From NCBI RefSeq assembly GCF_016908565.1, contig NZ_JAFBED010000004.1, positions 401,798 to 465,797 on the forward strand: DNA of 64,000 nucleotides, written 5' to 3'. Within the stretch, counting starts at the first letter, position 1, and each line of letters begins with the position of its first letter. Under the pieces are notes generated by a model. It had not been told where the DNA came from. It did not search any database and saw only the letters and a program-made list of their open reading frames with translations. Both the position numbers and the translations under genes were made by a program. Positions 28,826 through 37,262 of the stretch are shown here, one piece after another. This DNA comes from Sutcliffiella tianshenii (lineage in GTDB: Bacteria > Bacillota > Bacilli > Bacillales > Bacillaceae_I).

Positions 28826-28853
28826 AAAAAAGAGCCCAAATGAGCTCTTTTTT
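28826..28853. terminator. Hairpin with A and T tracts downstream of the MaoC gene
   Basis: AAAAAAGAGC and GAGCTCTTTTTTT flank a short loop; the stem is only about five pairs (GAGCT/GGCTC type) but has tracts on both sides. It lies between copy C of the repeat and phoP. Confidence 0.5.
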
Positions 28854-28869
28854 TGCACTGTTATGCACC

Positions 28870-28998
28870 GCTGTTGATTTCCGCACTAGGCTTCGCTTTC
28901 CGCGGGGCGTTTGTGGAGCCTCCTCGGCTTCGCCTGTGGGGTCTCCACTAAACGCTTCCCTCCCGCAGGAGTCTTCGCCTATTGCTCCAATCAACAGC
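28870..28998. repeat. Dispersed structured repeat, copy C
   Basis: 129 bp bounded by GCTGTTGATT / AATCAACAGC, in the same orientation as copies A, B and D. It differs from copy B at only a few positions, mostly in the segment between the inner stem and CCCGCAGGAG. It follows the MaoC-like gene and precedes phoP. Confidence 0.9.
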
Positions 28999-29024
28999 TA
29001 GTATTGTTTGAGGACACTTTTTTT

Positions 29025-29501
29025 CTAGAAGTTATCCATTGCGCTGCTTTCCATCGATTCCAAGCGATGTGGAGGGCAGACGGTAATGGTTCCTTTTGCT
29101 ACTGTTTCTTCCTTCTCGGTTGTTCCATGGACCGTCATTTCAATGGTATGCTTATCGTGGTTCACTTCAACAATCTCAAATAGGAATTGAATGGTCGCAT
29201 AATGGTAGACCGGCTTCGGAAAGGCTATCTGTTGCTCTACAACATGGCTTCCAGGGCCTGGCAAATACTTTGAAACTGCTGAAGTAATGATTCCGGTTAA
29301 CATGATACTAGGTACAATTGGCTTCTTGAATGGTGTTTGAGATGCATAGTCATGCTGAATGTACAAAGGATTTGCATCGTTGGTCAATCCCAGATATAGG
29401 AGAAGGTCCTTGTCCTCGATCTTTTCAGTCAGAGCGAGCTTTTCACCCACTTGAATCTCTTCGAGTCTTCTCCCGAGCTTTCTCTTTTTACCAAGTAACA
29501 T
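29025..29501 (-). CDS. MaoC-like hotdog-fold dehydratase
   Basis: 158 residues with a MaoC/(R)-hydratase layout: DKDLLLYLGLTNDANPLYIQHDYA contains the Asp and (in place of the usual His) the family hydratase-2 motif position, and PSIMLTGIITSAVSKYLPGPG follows. Such proteins hydrate trans-2-enoyl-CoA; an acyl-CoA binding role without catalysis is also possible. The start at 29501 follows AGGAGGTGTCACA; earlier in-frame codons run into the mdh terminator. Located between mdh and phoP, where B. subtilis has nothing. Confidence 0.78.
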   Translation of the reverse strand: MLLGKKRKLGRRLEEIQVGEKLALTEKIEDKDLLLYLGLTNDANPLYIQHDYASQTPFKKPIVPSIMLTGIITSAVSKYLPGPGSHVVEQQIAFPKPVYHYATIQFLFEIVEVNHDKHTIEMTVHGTTEKEETVAKGTITVCPPHRLESMESSAMDNF

Positions 29502-29546
29502 TGTGACACCTCCTGTTGTGAAAGCGATTACATATTCCTTAATAAA

Positions 29547-29571
29547 ATTCGGGGATATTCTCCCCGAATCC
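29547..29571 (-). terminator. Terminator after mdh
   Basis: ATTCGGGG / CCCCGAAT, an eight-pair stem, followed by TTTTATT on the minus strand, right after the mdh stop codon. Confidence 0.85.
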
Positions 29572-29579
29572 ACACTAGA

Positions 29580-30518
29580 TTATGTTAAAACGTTCATGAC
29601 ACTCTTTACAGATTCTACGGATTTAGCAAGCGCCGATTTTTCTTCCTCAGTCAACTCAAGCTCGATGATCTTCTCGATTCCGCCTGCACCAAGGATGGTA
29701 GGAACACCAAGATAGATACCCTCGTGCCCATATTCCCCTTCAAGGTAAGCGATGGATGGAAGTACACGGCGCTGGTCTTTAAGGATGGCTTCCACCATTT
29801 CCACCATGGAGGCAGCCGGGGCGTAATATGCACTGCCGTTTCCTAAAAGGTTGACAATCTCTCCGCCGCCTTTTCTTGTTCTTTCCACGATGGCATCCAG
29901 ACGATCTTGCGGAAGCAATGTTTCAAGCGGGATGCCTCCTGCATAGGAATAGCGTACCAATGGTACCATGTCATCCCCATGGCCACCAAGAACAAAGCCT
30001 GTGATGTCTTTTACCGACAGTTTAAGCTCTTGGGCTACAAATGTACGGAAACGGGCTGTATCAAGCACACCTGATTGACCGATTACACGGTTTTTCGGGA
30101 AGCCTGACTCTTGGAATACTGTGTAAGTCATTGCATCAACAGGGTTGGTCAATACGATGATAAAGCATTCTGGTGAATACTTTACGATTTCTCTCGTTAC
30201 ACTTTTCATGATGTTTTGGTTTGTTGTAACTAGGTCATCACGGCTCATACCAGGCTTACGTGCAATACCTGCAGTAATGACGACGATATCGGAGTCGGCA
30301 GTATCTGCGTAGTTGGATGTACCAGTGATATTTGCATCAAACCCTTGTACCGGTCCAGCTTCGAGCATATCCAGGGCTTTACCCTTAGTAGGGTTCTCCA
30401 TTTGCGGGATATCTACTAATACCACATCTGCAAGCTCTTTTTGTGCCAGTAAAAACGCTGTAGTTGCACCTGTGAAACCTCCACCGATTACGGAAACCTT
30501 TTTACGCCTCATTGTCAT
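29580..30518 (-). CDS. mdh: Malate dehydrogenase
   Basis: 312-residue LDH-type NAD-dependent malate dehydrogenase. The nucleotide-binding motif [12 protein letters not shown] is near the start; the mobile loop arginines ([16 protein letters not shown]) and the active-site [12 protein letters not shown] with catalytic His are present. It converts malate to oxaloacetate in the TCA cycle. Ribosome site GGGAGGAATAGTTC before the ATG. Third gene of citZ-icd-mdh. Confidence 0.97.
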   Translation of the reverse strand: MTMRRKKVSVIGGGFTGATTAFLLAQKELADVVLVDIPQMENPTKGKALDMLEAGPVQGFDANITGTSNYADTADSDIVVITAGIARKPGMSRDDLVTTNQNIMKSVTREIVKYSPECFIIVLTNPVDAMTYTVFQESGFPKNRVIGQSGVLDTARFRTFVAQELKLSVKDITGFVLGGHGDDMVPLVRYSYAGGIPLETLLPQDRLDAIVERTRKGGGEIVNLLGNGSAYYAPAASMVEMVEAILKDQRRVLPSIAYLEGEYGHEGIYLGVPTILGAGGIEKIIELELTEEEKSALAKSVESVKSVMNVLT

Positions 30519-30550
30519 GAACTATTCCTCCCAGCCCCAATTATTTAAGT

Positions 30551-30573
30551 TGAAGCTGGCAAAAAGCCAGCTT
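30551..30573 (-). terminator. Perfect palindrome between icd and mdh
   Basis: GAAGCTGGC / GCCAGCTTC with a five-base loop directly after icd. No T run follows on the minus strand, so it may stabilise or process the mRNA rather than terminate. Confidence 0.5.
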
Positions 30574-30581
30574 CAATTCTA

Positions 30582-31850
30582 TTACATATTTTTAATCAGT
30601 TCTTCTCCGAACTCAGAACATTTAACTTCTGTCGCGCCATCCATCAGACGTGCAAAGTCATATGTCACCACTTTGGAAGAGATGGATTTTTCCATCGCAT
30701 CCATTACCAATTTCGCAGCTTCAGTCCATCCAAGGTGCTCAAGCATCAATACACCCGAAAGGATTACGGAAGACGGGTTCACTTTATCAAGGCCAGCATA
30801 TTTAGGTGCTGTTCCGTGAGTAGCTTCGAAAATCGCGTGTCCTGTTTCGTAGTTGATGTTTGCTCCAGGAGCGATACCGATACCACCAACCTGTGCAGCA
30901 AGTGCATCAGAGATGTAGTCTCCGTTAAGGTTCATTGTAGCTACAACATCAAACTCTTTTGGACGTGTAAGGATCTGTTGCAGGAAGATGTCTGCAATGG
31001 AATCTTTCACAAGGATCTTGCCTTCTGCTTCAGCAGCTTCCTGTGCTTTATTCGCAGCATCTTTACCTTCTGCTTCAGCAATGCGGTCATATTGAGCCCA
31101 AGTGAATACTTTATCGCCGAATTCTTTTTCAGCAAGCTCATAACCCCAGTTCTTGAAAGCACCTTCTGTATATTTCATGATGTTTCCTTTGTGTACAAGA
31201 GTCAAAGACTTACGGCCATGCTCGATTGCATAGTTGATTGCAGCACGAACAAGACGGGAAGTACCTTCTTGGGAAACAGGCTTGATTCCGATACCTGAAG
31301 TTTCAGGGAAGCGGATTTTGTTTACTCCCATTTCGTTTTGAAGGAAGTTGATAAGCTTCTCCACTTCTGCAGAACCTTTCGCATACTCGATACCAGCATA
31401 GATGTCCTCAGTATTTTCGCGGAAGATGACCATATCAGTATCTTCAGGGCGTTTTACAGGTGAAGGCACCCCTTGGAAATAACGAACTGGGCGAAGGCAT
31501 GTGAAAAGATCCAACTCCTGGCGCAATGCCACGTTAAGGGAACGGATTCCTCCACCAACCGGAGTTGTCAATGGACCTTTGATCGCAATTATGTATTCAC
31601 GGATTACATCCAATGTTTCAGCAGGTAACCACTCGCCAGTTTGGTTGAATGCTTTTTCTCCTGCCAATACTTCTTTCCAGACGATTTCCTTTTCACCATT
31701 GTATGCTTTTTGCACAGCCGCTTCTAAAACCTTGGATGCTGCCGACCAGATATCAGGACCGATTCCGTCACCTTCGATAAATGGGATAACCGGGTTGTTT
31801 GGTACATTGAGTACACCATTCGTTACTGTAATTTTAGTTCCTTGAGTCAC
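30582..31850 (-). CDS. icd: Isocitrate dehydrogenase, NADP-dependent
   Basis: 422 residues, the usual length. Recognisable stretches are [13 protein letters not shown], the substrate loop around [36 protein letters not shown], and the adenine-binding [17 protein letters not shown]. It oxidises isocitrate to 2-oxoglutarate with NADP. It is in the citZ-icd-mdh cluster, 75 bases after citZ. Confidence 0.97.
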   Translation of the reverse strand: MTQGTKITVTNGVLNVPNNPVIPFIEGDGIGPDIWSAASKVLEAAVQKAYNGEKEIVWKEVLAGEKAFNQTGEWLPAETLDVIREYIIAIKGPLTTPVGGGIRSLNVALRQELDLFTCLRPVRYFQGVPSPVKRPEDTDMVIFRENTEDIYAGIEYAKGSAEVEKLINFLQNEMGVNKIRFPETSGIGIKPVSQEGTSRLVRAAINYAIEHGRKSLTLVHKGNIMKYTEGAFKNWGYELAEKEFGDKVFTWAQYDRIAEAEGKDAANKAQEAAEAEGKILVKDSIADIFLQQILTRPKEFDVVATMNLNGDYISDALAAQVGGIGIAPGANINYETGHAIFEATHGTAPKYAGLDKVNPSSVILSGVLMLEHLGWTEAAKLVMDAMEKSISSKVVTYDFARLMDGATEVKCSEFGEELIKNM

Positions 31851-31925
31851 GGTAAAATACCTCCTATGATAGTTGAAATTTCGGGAGGAAGTTATAAGGC
31901 CCTCCCTTACCTTGAAAATGAAAAA

Positions 31926-33041
31926 TTATCTTTGCTCTAATGGTACATAATCTTGCTTTCCAGGTCCAGTATAATCCGCACGAGGACGAATCAGGCGGTT
32001 ATTGGAATACTGCTCGAGGATATGCGCCAACCAGCCTGATACACGGCTGACTGCAAAGATCGGCGTGAACAGGTCATGATCGATGCCCAAGTAATGGTAC
32101 ATGGATGCTGAATAGAAGTCCACGTTTGGTGGAAGCGGCTTTTCAGAAGTCACCACTTCTTCCACTTTCACGGACATTTCATACCATTTCCGCTCCCCTG
32201 TCAATCCAGCAAGCTTTTCGGACATGGCACGAAGATGCTTGGCACGTGGATCGCCTTGACGATATACGCGATGACCGAAGCCCATGATTTTTTCTTTGTT
32301 TGCCAATTTTTCACGGATATAGCTTTCTGCATTATTCACTTCCCCGATCTCGGAAAGCATCTTCATAACAGCTTCGTTGGCTCCACCGTGAAGTGGTCCC
32401 TTTAAAGCGCCGATTGCAGCAGTGACTCCGGAATATACATCAGAAAGGGTGGCCACACAAACACGCGCTGTGAATGTGGATGCATTCAACTCATGGTCCG
32501 CATGAAGCACAAGTGCTTTGTTGAACGCCTCTACAGCAATCTCGGAAGGCTCTTCGCCTGTTAGCATATACAGGAAGTTTGCCGCAAACCCAAGATCGGT
32601 TCTCGGGGCGATAGGGTCCAATCCTTTACGGATTCTTGAGAACGCTGTCACAATTGTCGGCATTTTAGCCTGCAAGCGTACCGCTTTGTGGTAGTTTGCA
32701 TCCTGATCCATGTCATCAGCTTTTTCGTCATATAAACCTAATAGTGAAACGGCCGTGCGTAACGCCGCCATAGGATGTACTTTATCGATAGGGTATGTTT
32801 TGAAGTGGTTGATAACCTCTTGTGGAAGGGCAGCTTCTTCCGCCAGTTCCTTTTTAAGAGCATCCAACTCCTCTTTTTTCGGCAATTTCTGGTGCCATAA
32901 AAGGTAGATTACCTCTTCAAAGCTGGCGTGGTCTGCTAAATCATCAATATTATAGCCAACATACGTCAGTGTATCGTCGATGATTGAACTGATTGCCGAT
33001 GTAGTTGCTACAACTCCCTCTAGACCTTTTGTGGTTGTCAT
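31926..33041 (-). CDS. citZ: Citrate synthase
   Basis: 371-residue type II-like Gram-positive citrate synthase. Catalytic histidines lie in LHADHELNASTF and MGFGHRVYRQGDPR, and the Asp in VDFYSASMYHYLG. It condenses acetyl-CoA with oxaloacetate. The leader is about 270 bases long with a cre-like site inside, consistent with catabolite repression. The protein is CitZ-like by its place before icd and mdh. Confidence 0.97.
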   Translation of the reverse strand: MTTTKGLEGVVATTSAISSIIDDTLTYVGYNIDDLADHASFEEVIYLLWHQKLPKKEELDALKKELAEEAALPQEVINHFKTYPIDKVHPMAALRTAVSLLGLYDEKADDMDQDANYHKAVRLQAKMPTIVTAFSRIRKGLDPIAPRTDLGFAANFLYMLTGEEPSEIAVEAFNKALVLHADHELNASTFTARVCVATLSDVYSGVTAAIGALKGPLHGGANEAVMKMLSEIGEVNNAESYIREKLANKEKIMGFGHRVYRQGDPRAKHLRAMSEKLAGLTGERKWYEMSVKVEEVVTSEKPLPPNVDFYSASMYHYLGIDHDLFTPIFAVSRVSGWLAHILEQYSNNRLIRPRADYTGPGKQDYVPLEQR

Positions 33042-33191
33042 ATAAAACCTCTCCTTTACGTAAAATTCCGCATATCCTTATCTACTTCCGCCTATTGAAC
33101 GCTTGCTCACCATAATGATTGTAAACATCCCTATTAATAAATACACATTTTTGCAGTATAGATTAATAAGCTATATCATTCTATCAATTTA

Positions 33192-33343
33192 AGAAAATGC
33201 TTACATTTCCATTCATAAAAATAAGCGCCATAACCATTTCAATCATGGGATGCGCGCGCACTTTAAGGCGAACAAAATAAGAGTAACCCGCAGGAAGGAT
33301 GTGTCCTTGTCCCTATTATAAACAATTATCTGAACTTTGTGAA
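33192..33343 (-). promoter_or_regulatory. citZ promoter with downstream cre-like site
   Basis: TTCACA (33338-33343), 17 bases, then a perfect TATAAT (33315-33320) on the minus strand. About 110 bases downstream, at 33192-33205, TGTAAGCATTTTCT resembles the CcpA cre consensus with two mismatches. The leader of roughly 270 bases to citZ carries no gene. Confidence 0.65.
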
Positions 33344-33405
33344 TGAAAAGAACAAAACTACTTAAAAAAATATTATTACGAAAAAACAATTTGTGAAAAT
33401 TATCC

Positions 33406-33867
33406 TTATGTAAAATACTCTACCACCTTCATGGCCAGATAGGCAATTCCCGCACCTATCAATGGTCCTACTGCTACTCCCTGGAAGAGGGCAACTGCCA
33501 GGATGGTCCCAAAAACAAGGGCAGTCGTGATGTGGGGATCATTTGCAAGCAGCGTCAATCCGCTTTTGGCAATCAATGCCACTGCAATACCGGCGCCAAG
33601 TGCAATCCATGCATAGGATGATTTGACTGCTTCCTGCAACTGTTTGAATCCTATATCACCAGTGGCAATCGGTACAAGAACAGCTATCGTAATGATCGTC
33701 ACTCCCCAATTGATGCCTTTTGATTGAAGATAGGGGAATATTTTATTATCCAATCCAATAGCTTTAATTACCAAGAGTACGCCGACTGCAAACATAAGCG
33801 AGGGATTTTTCGCAATAAACCCAATAACCAGTAGAATGACCAAAAACAATGTAGCTTGACTTAACAT
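33406..33867 (-). CDS. ytwI: UPF0756 (DUF441) membrane protein YtwI
   Basis: 153-residue very hydrophobic protein with about five membrane segments and the family stretches IGFIAKNPSLMFAVGVLLVIKA and GVAVGPLIGAGIAYLAM. Function is unknown. The frame opens at 33885, but GGAAGGATGGAACAGA precedes the ATG at 33867 and gives the expected MLSQATLFL start. It lies between citZ and ytvI, as in B. subtilis. Confidence 0.87.
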   Translation of the reverse strand: MLSQATLFLVILLVIGFIAKNPSLMFAVGVLLVIKAIGLDNKIFPYLQSKGINWGVTIITIAVLVPIATGDIGFKQLQEAVKSSYAWIALGAGIAVALIAKSGLTLLANDPHITTALVFGTILAVALFQGVAVGPLIGAGIAYLAMKVVEYFT

Positions 33868-34044
33868 TCTGTTCCATCCTTCCAAAGACCAGAGCCTATT
33901 TCCATCCTAACATAATAAAATCCGATTGAAAAAGATTTGAAACCGGTCCATGACTAATATTAGAAAACATTTATCTTTCCAAAGAATTTCAAAGGCTGTA
34001 AAATATGGATTAAGATAGTGTTGGTAAATAAAGGAGTGTTGCGG

Positions 34045-35166
34045 TTGAATTGGAATTACGTTCATATAGTTTTTAGAAGCCTTCTTGTTATCCTGATTAC
34101 CATATTAGGATTGCTTTCCTTTTATTATCTTTTTTCCATCGCCTATCCATTCATTATCGCTTTAGCTTTAGCTTTCCTGATTAACCCCCTTGTGAACATC
34201 ATTGAAAAAAGAGGAAAGATCCCAAGAAGCTTCGCCGTATTCTTTTCATTGATGGTCGTCTTTGCCAGCGTCGCCGGCGTTGTCACACTTTTGATAGTGG
34301 AGATTGTCTCAGGCACTGAGTATTTGGCGAAGGTGGTACCTGGCCATTTTGAAACGCTCGTTGTTTTTGTCGAGCAATTCATCGTGACCAAAGTGCTTCC
34401 GTTCTTCAATGAAATTACCACGATGTTTCATAGCCTTGAAGAAGGACAGCAGCAGTCGGTCCTTACAAACATAGAAAACATGGGCGCAAGCATTGCCACT
34501 ACTGTAGGGGAATTCATCCAGTCATTCCTGCAAAACCTGCCAAAATTGATTACTTGGATTCCGAGCTTTGCTACCGTTCTTATCTTTTCCCTCCTTGCCA
34601 CATTTTTTATTAGCAAGGACTGGTACCGTCATCAACATCGATTAAAGAGAATCATCCCTGCAAAAGGACAAGAAAGCCTGACAAAGGTATTCCTGAGCCT
34701 GCAAAAAGCATTCATAGGATTTCTCCGTGCGCAAGCGACACTCATTTCTATCACGACAGTCATCGTGCTGATCGGCTTATTGATCCTGCGGGTGGAATAT
34801 GCGATTACCGTTGCATTGATCATAGGTTTGGTCGATCTTATTCCATACCTTGGTACCGGCTTGATTTTTGTACCGTGGATCATTTTCCTTGCCATTAGCG
34901 GCAATCTACCACTTGCCATCGGGCTTGGTGTTCTGTATCTTATTGTGATTGTACAGCGACAGCTGATGGAGCCCAAAATCCTTTCATCAAGCATCGGACT
35001 CGATCCATTGGCTACCTTGGTGTCCCTGTTTATCGGATTCCAGCTTATCGGGTTCCTCGGACTACTTGTAGGACCTGTCACAGTGGTGATTTTCAATACC
35101 CTGTACAAAGCGGGTGTATTTCATGAAATCTATTCATTTATCATCGGCAGGAATCGTACTATTTAA
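34045..35166 (+). CDS. ytvI: Sporulation integral membrane protein YtvI (AI-2E exporter family)
   Basis: 373 residues with about eight membrane helices in the AI-2E/YdiK family pattern, including the re-entrant loop YLGTGLIFVPWIIFLAISGN and PKILSSSIGLDPLATLVSLFIGF near the C-terminus. The substrate is unknown; YtvI is expressed during sporulation in B. subtilis. Upstream GTG/TTG codons exist from 34018, but AAAGGAG eight bases before the TTG at 34045 fixes the probable start (MNWNYVHIVF). Divergent from ytwI. Confidence 0.87.
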   Translation: MNWNYVHIVFRSLLVILITILGLLSFYYLFSIAYPFIIALALAFLINPLVNIIEKRGKIPRSFAVFFSLMVVFASVAGVVTLLIVEIVSGTEYLAKVVPGHFETLVVFVEQFIVTKVLPFFNEITTMFHSLEEGQQQSVLTNIENMGASIATTVGEFIQSFLQNLPKLITWIPSFATVLIFSLLATFFISKDWYRHQHRLKRIIPAKGQESLTKVFLSLQKAFIGFLRAQATLISITTVIVLIGLLILRVEYAITVALIIGLVDLIPYLGTGLIFVPWIIFLAISGNLPLAIGLGVLYLIVIVQRQLMEPKILSSSIGLDPLATLVSLFIGFQLIGFLGLLVGPVTVVIFNTLYKAGVFHEIYSFIIGRNRTI

Positions 35167-35171
35167 AACGA

Positions 35172-35213
35172 GAAAAAAAGAGGCTGCCCGAACATCCGGG
35201 GTCAGCCTCTTTT
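35172..35213. terminator. Bidirectional terminator between ytvI and the DUF1002 gene
   Basis: AAAAAAGAGGCTG and CAGCCTCTTTTC pair around a CCCG/CGGG inner stem, with A and T tracts on either side. Serves the convergent genes. Confidence 0.88.
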
Positions 35214-35216
35214 CCC

Positions 35217-36131
35217 TTATTTGAATAAGTTTGCGATTGTTTGGAAAAGCTCCCTGAAAAAGTCTGCAACTCCTTGCCAGAATCCTGGATCGCCTATTAC
35301 ATTTTCCACACGATCCTTGATTTCCTTAGAAATGTCCTCAAGTTGCTGCTTCACGCCATCAAAGTTGATGTCAAGCTCACGCATTTTATCGAACAAGTCG
35401 ATAAGCAATTGTCGATCTTCCTCACTCAACTGTATTTCAAGCTTTTTTAGTTGCTCTTCCACGATTTGCTCGATTTCTTCCCTTGTAGCTGGATCCTGTT
35501 CTGCTATCTGCTTTTTGATTTCTGTCAGCAGTTCACTTACCTTTTCCTGATCCATGCCTTCTTTTTCTGCAAGATTGGTAGCCAGGCTAAGCTCCTCATT
35601 GGCTACCTCCATTCGATCCTTGTCCAAAACCTCGCCGCTTACTTCATAGGCTTTATAGATTCCGACGAGGGCGGAATGTCCGCTCACCTTTACAGGAGAG
35701 ACCACGATGACCTCGGCGTCCTCGATCCCTGCCGTCAATAGTGCATTGGCATACATATCATTTGTTACTTCTGTGATATTCTTTGGGGTTCCCCTTTTAA
35801 TTGCAAGGCCTTCCCCTTTTTCTTTTCTCGTTATTTTAGCAGATGAGAACATTCTCGCATTGCGGTCTTCCCCATCGATATACTTTACAAGGTCCTCCCC
35901 TGTCACGGTGATTTCCTCTACCATTTCCGGATCCTTCACATCTAAAAGATCCCGCACCTCCTGCTTTTGTTCCTCAGAGAGCGATCCGCCGTATACAACA
36001 ATCGGCAAACCGAATTTTTCATTGATGCTCTCTTCCTCTTTGTCACCATTAGCAGCCGAGGCATTTCCTGCAAAACTTAAACCTGTCAATATTAATGTAA
36101 AAACTAGCAAGACTTTCAATAGATGTTTCAT
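35217..36131 (-). CDS. Secreted DUF1002-family protein
   Basis: 304 residues. A signal peptide is clear: MKHLLKVLLVFTLILTG with cleavage after NASAA (about residue 27). The mature part is the DUF1002 region: YGGSLSEEQKQEVRDLL, DLVKYIDGEDRNARMFSSAK, and VVSPVKVSGHSALVGIYKAYE, followed by a long acidic helical C-terminus that looks like coiled coil. Function is unknown; B. subtilis has related secreted proteins. It is convergent with ytvI. Confidence 0.82.
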   Translation of the reverse strand: MKHLLKVLLVFTLILTGLSFAGNASAANGDKEEESINEKFGLPIVVYGGSLSEEQKQEVRDLLDVKDPEMVEEITVTGEDLVKYIDGEDRNARMFSSAKITRKEKGEGLAIKRGTPKNITEVTNDMYANALLTAGIEDAEVIVVSPVKVSGHSALVGIYKAYEVSGEVLDKDRMEVANEELSLATNLAEKEGMDQEKVSELLTEIKKQIAEQDPATREEIEQIVEEQLKKLEIQLSEEDRQLLIDLFDKMRELDINFDGVKQQLEDISKEIKDRVENVIGDPGFWQGVADFFRELFQTIANLFK

Positions 36132-36230
36132 CGTTTATCCCCCGTACTTTTTACATATTTTTCAATTCTATCTGTTTCATATTTTAGCAGTATTTTTAAA
36201 AAAGACAATGATTTCCCGATTCTAACTCTT

Positions 36231-36626
36231 CTATCTCCTATTGATGATCGTAACCTGCCCCTTGTCCATTCTATTCCGGATTCCCCGTATGATGAATGGT
36301 TTTAAGGTATTTCTCGTAGCAGGAATCAGTAAAAAGAAGCCAATTGAATCCGAAATGAATCCCGGAGTCAGCAACAGGACACCACCTACCAATATGCACA
36401 ACCCATCAATAATAACATCTCCCGGCATTTGCCCATGGCCCATTTTCTGCTGCGCATTCCTCAATGCTTCCAGTCCCTGATATTTAGCCAGCCATGCGCC
36501 AAGGATACCGGTCAGGATTATCAATATGATGGTAAGCCATGGCCCAATATATTGACCAATTGAAATTAGCAGCCAGATTTCGAGTGCAGGTACAACTATT
36601 ATTAAAGCCAAAAGTATTCTGAACAC
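36231..36626 (-). CDS. ytzA: FxsA-family cytoplasmic membrane protein (YtzA)
   Basis: 131 residues with the FxsA signature: VVPALEIWLLISIGQYIGPW at the start, GILGAWLAKYQGLEALRNAQ, and GVLLLTPGFISDSIGFFLLIP. Three to four membrane helices. E. coli FxsA counters F-exclusion of T7; the general role is unknown. A frame to 36641 exists, but GTG at 36626 with GGGGA eight bases before gives the homologous start MFRILLALII. B. subtilis has a homologue in the same neighbourhood. Confidence 0.83.
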   Translation of the reverse strand: MFRILLALIIVVPALEIWLLISIGQYIGPWLTIILIILTGILGAWLAKYQGLEALRNAQQKMGHGQMPGDVIIDGLCILVGGVLLLTPGFISDSIGFFLLIPATRNTLKPFIIRGIRNRMDKGQVTIINRR

Positions 36627-36764
36627 AGAGGTCATCCCCAATCGTCAAAAGCGAATTATCATAGAAACCGCAGGCTCCTATTTTACAATTATATCAAATG
36701 AAGCAGGATAACTCTAATTTCAGGAGAAAAGGCGCAGTGTAGTGCTGGTTTAATACAGCAACCA

Positions 36765-37145
36765 GCATAAGGTTTTACTTGTATGTAACTCAGATGAAGA
36801 CCTTAACACGGCCTTTGTGAAGAGATAGATGCTCATAACCTAGGTGAAGATCCTTTCTACGGCCATTGTATAAACAAACGGGCTTCATAACTCGGATGAA
36901 GACCTTTTCTACAACTCATTGTTTAAACAAAAGGGTCTTCATAACCCAGATGAAGACCTTTTCTACGGCCATTGTATAAACAAACGGGCTTCATTACCCG
37001 GATGAAGACCTTTTTTACGCTCATTGTATAAACAAAAGGGTCTTCATAACCCAGATGAAGACCTTTTCTACGGCCATTGTATAAACAAACGGGCTTCATA
37101 ACTCGGATGAGAACCTTTTCTACGCTCATTATGTAGAGAAAAGGT
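36765..37145. repeat. Tandem array of alternating 52/53-bp hairpin units
   Basis: Read on the minus strand, about seven units begin ATGRSCGTAGAAAAGG. Two types alternate: one (53 bp) contains the perfect inverted repeat GGTCTTCAT-N7-ATGAAGACC, the other (52 bp) has ATGAAGCCC as the right arm, one mismatch in the stem. All end in GTTTATACA. The units at the low-coordinate side are diverged. The open frame at 36923-37129 is a by-product. Region 36642-36764 holds nothing else that I can see. Confidence 0.9.
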
Positions 37146-37208
37146 CTCCCTTAATTTCAAGAATGCAATTTGTTTAAAGCAATAATCTTTACTTAAAGAA
37201 TAAAATAA

Positions 37209-37258
37209 AAAACAGCCCTCCCCTAACATCAAAGTTAGAAAAGGGCTGTCCTGTTTTA
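37209..37258 (-). terminator. Terminator of pyk
   Basis: ACAGCCCTTTTCTAAC and GTTAGGGGAGGGCTGT form a long, slightly bulged stem followed by TTTTTTATTTTATT on the minus strand. Confidence 0.88.
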
Positions 37259-37262
37259 TTTA

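Noticed and set aside
36923-37129. Open frame with repeated 35-residue units on the minus strand
   Set aside because: It is a translation of the 52/53-bp hairpin array; there is no ribosome site and the unit structure is at the DNA level.
36765-37145. Possible CRISPR array
   Set aside because: Units are directly adjacent with no unique spacers, each unit is itself a hairpin, and no cas gene is nearby.
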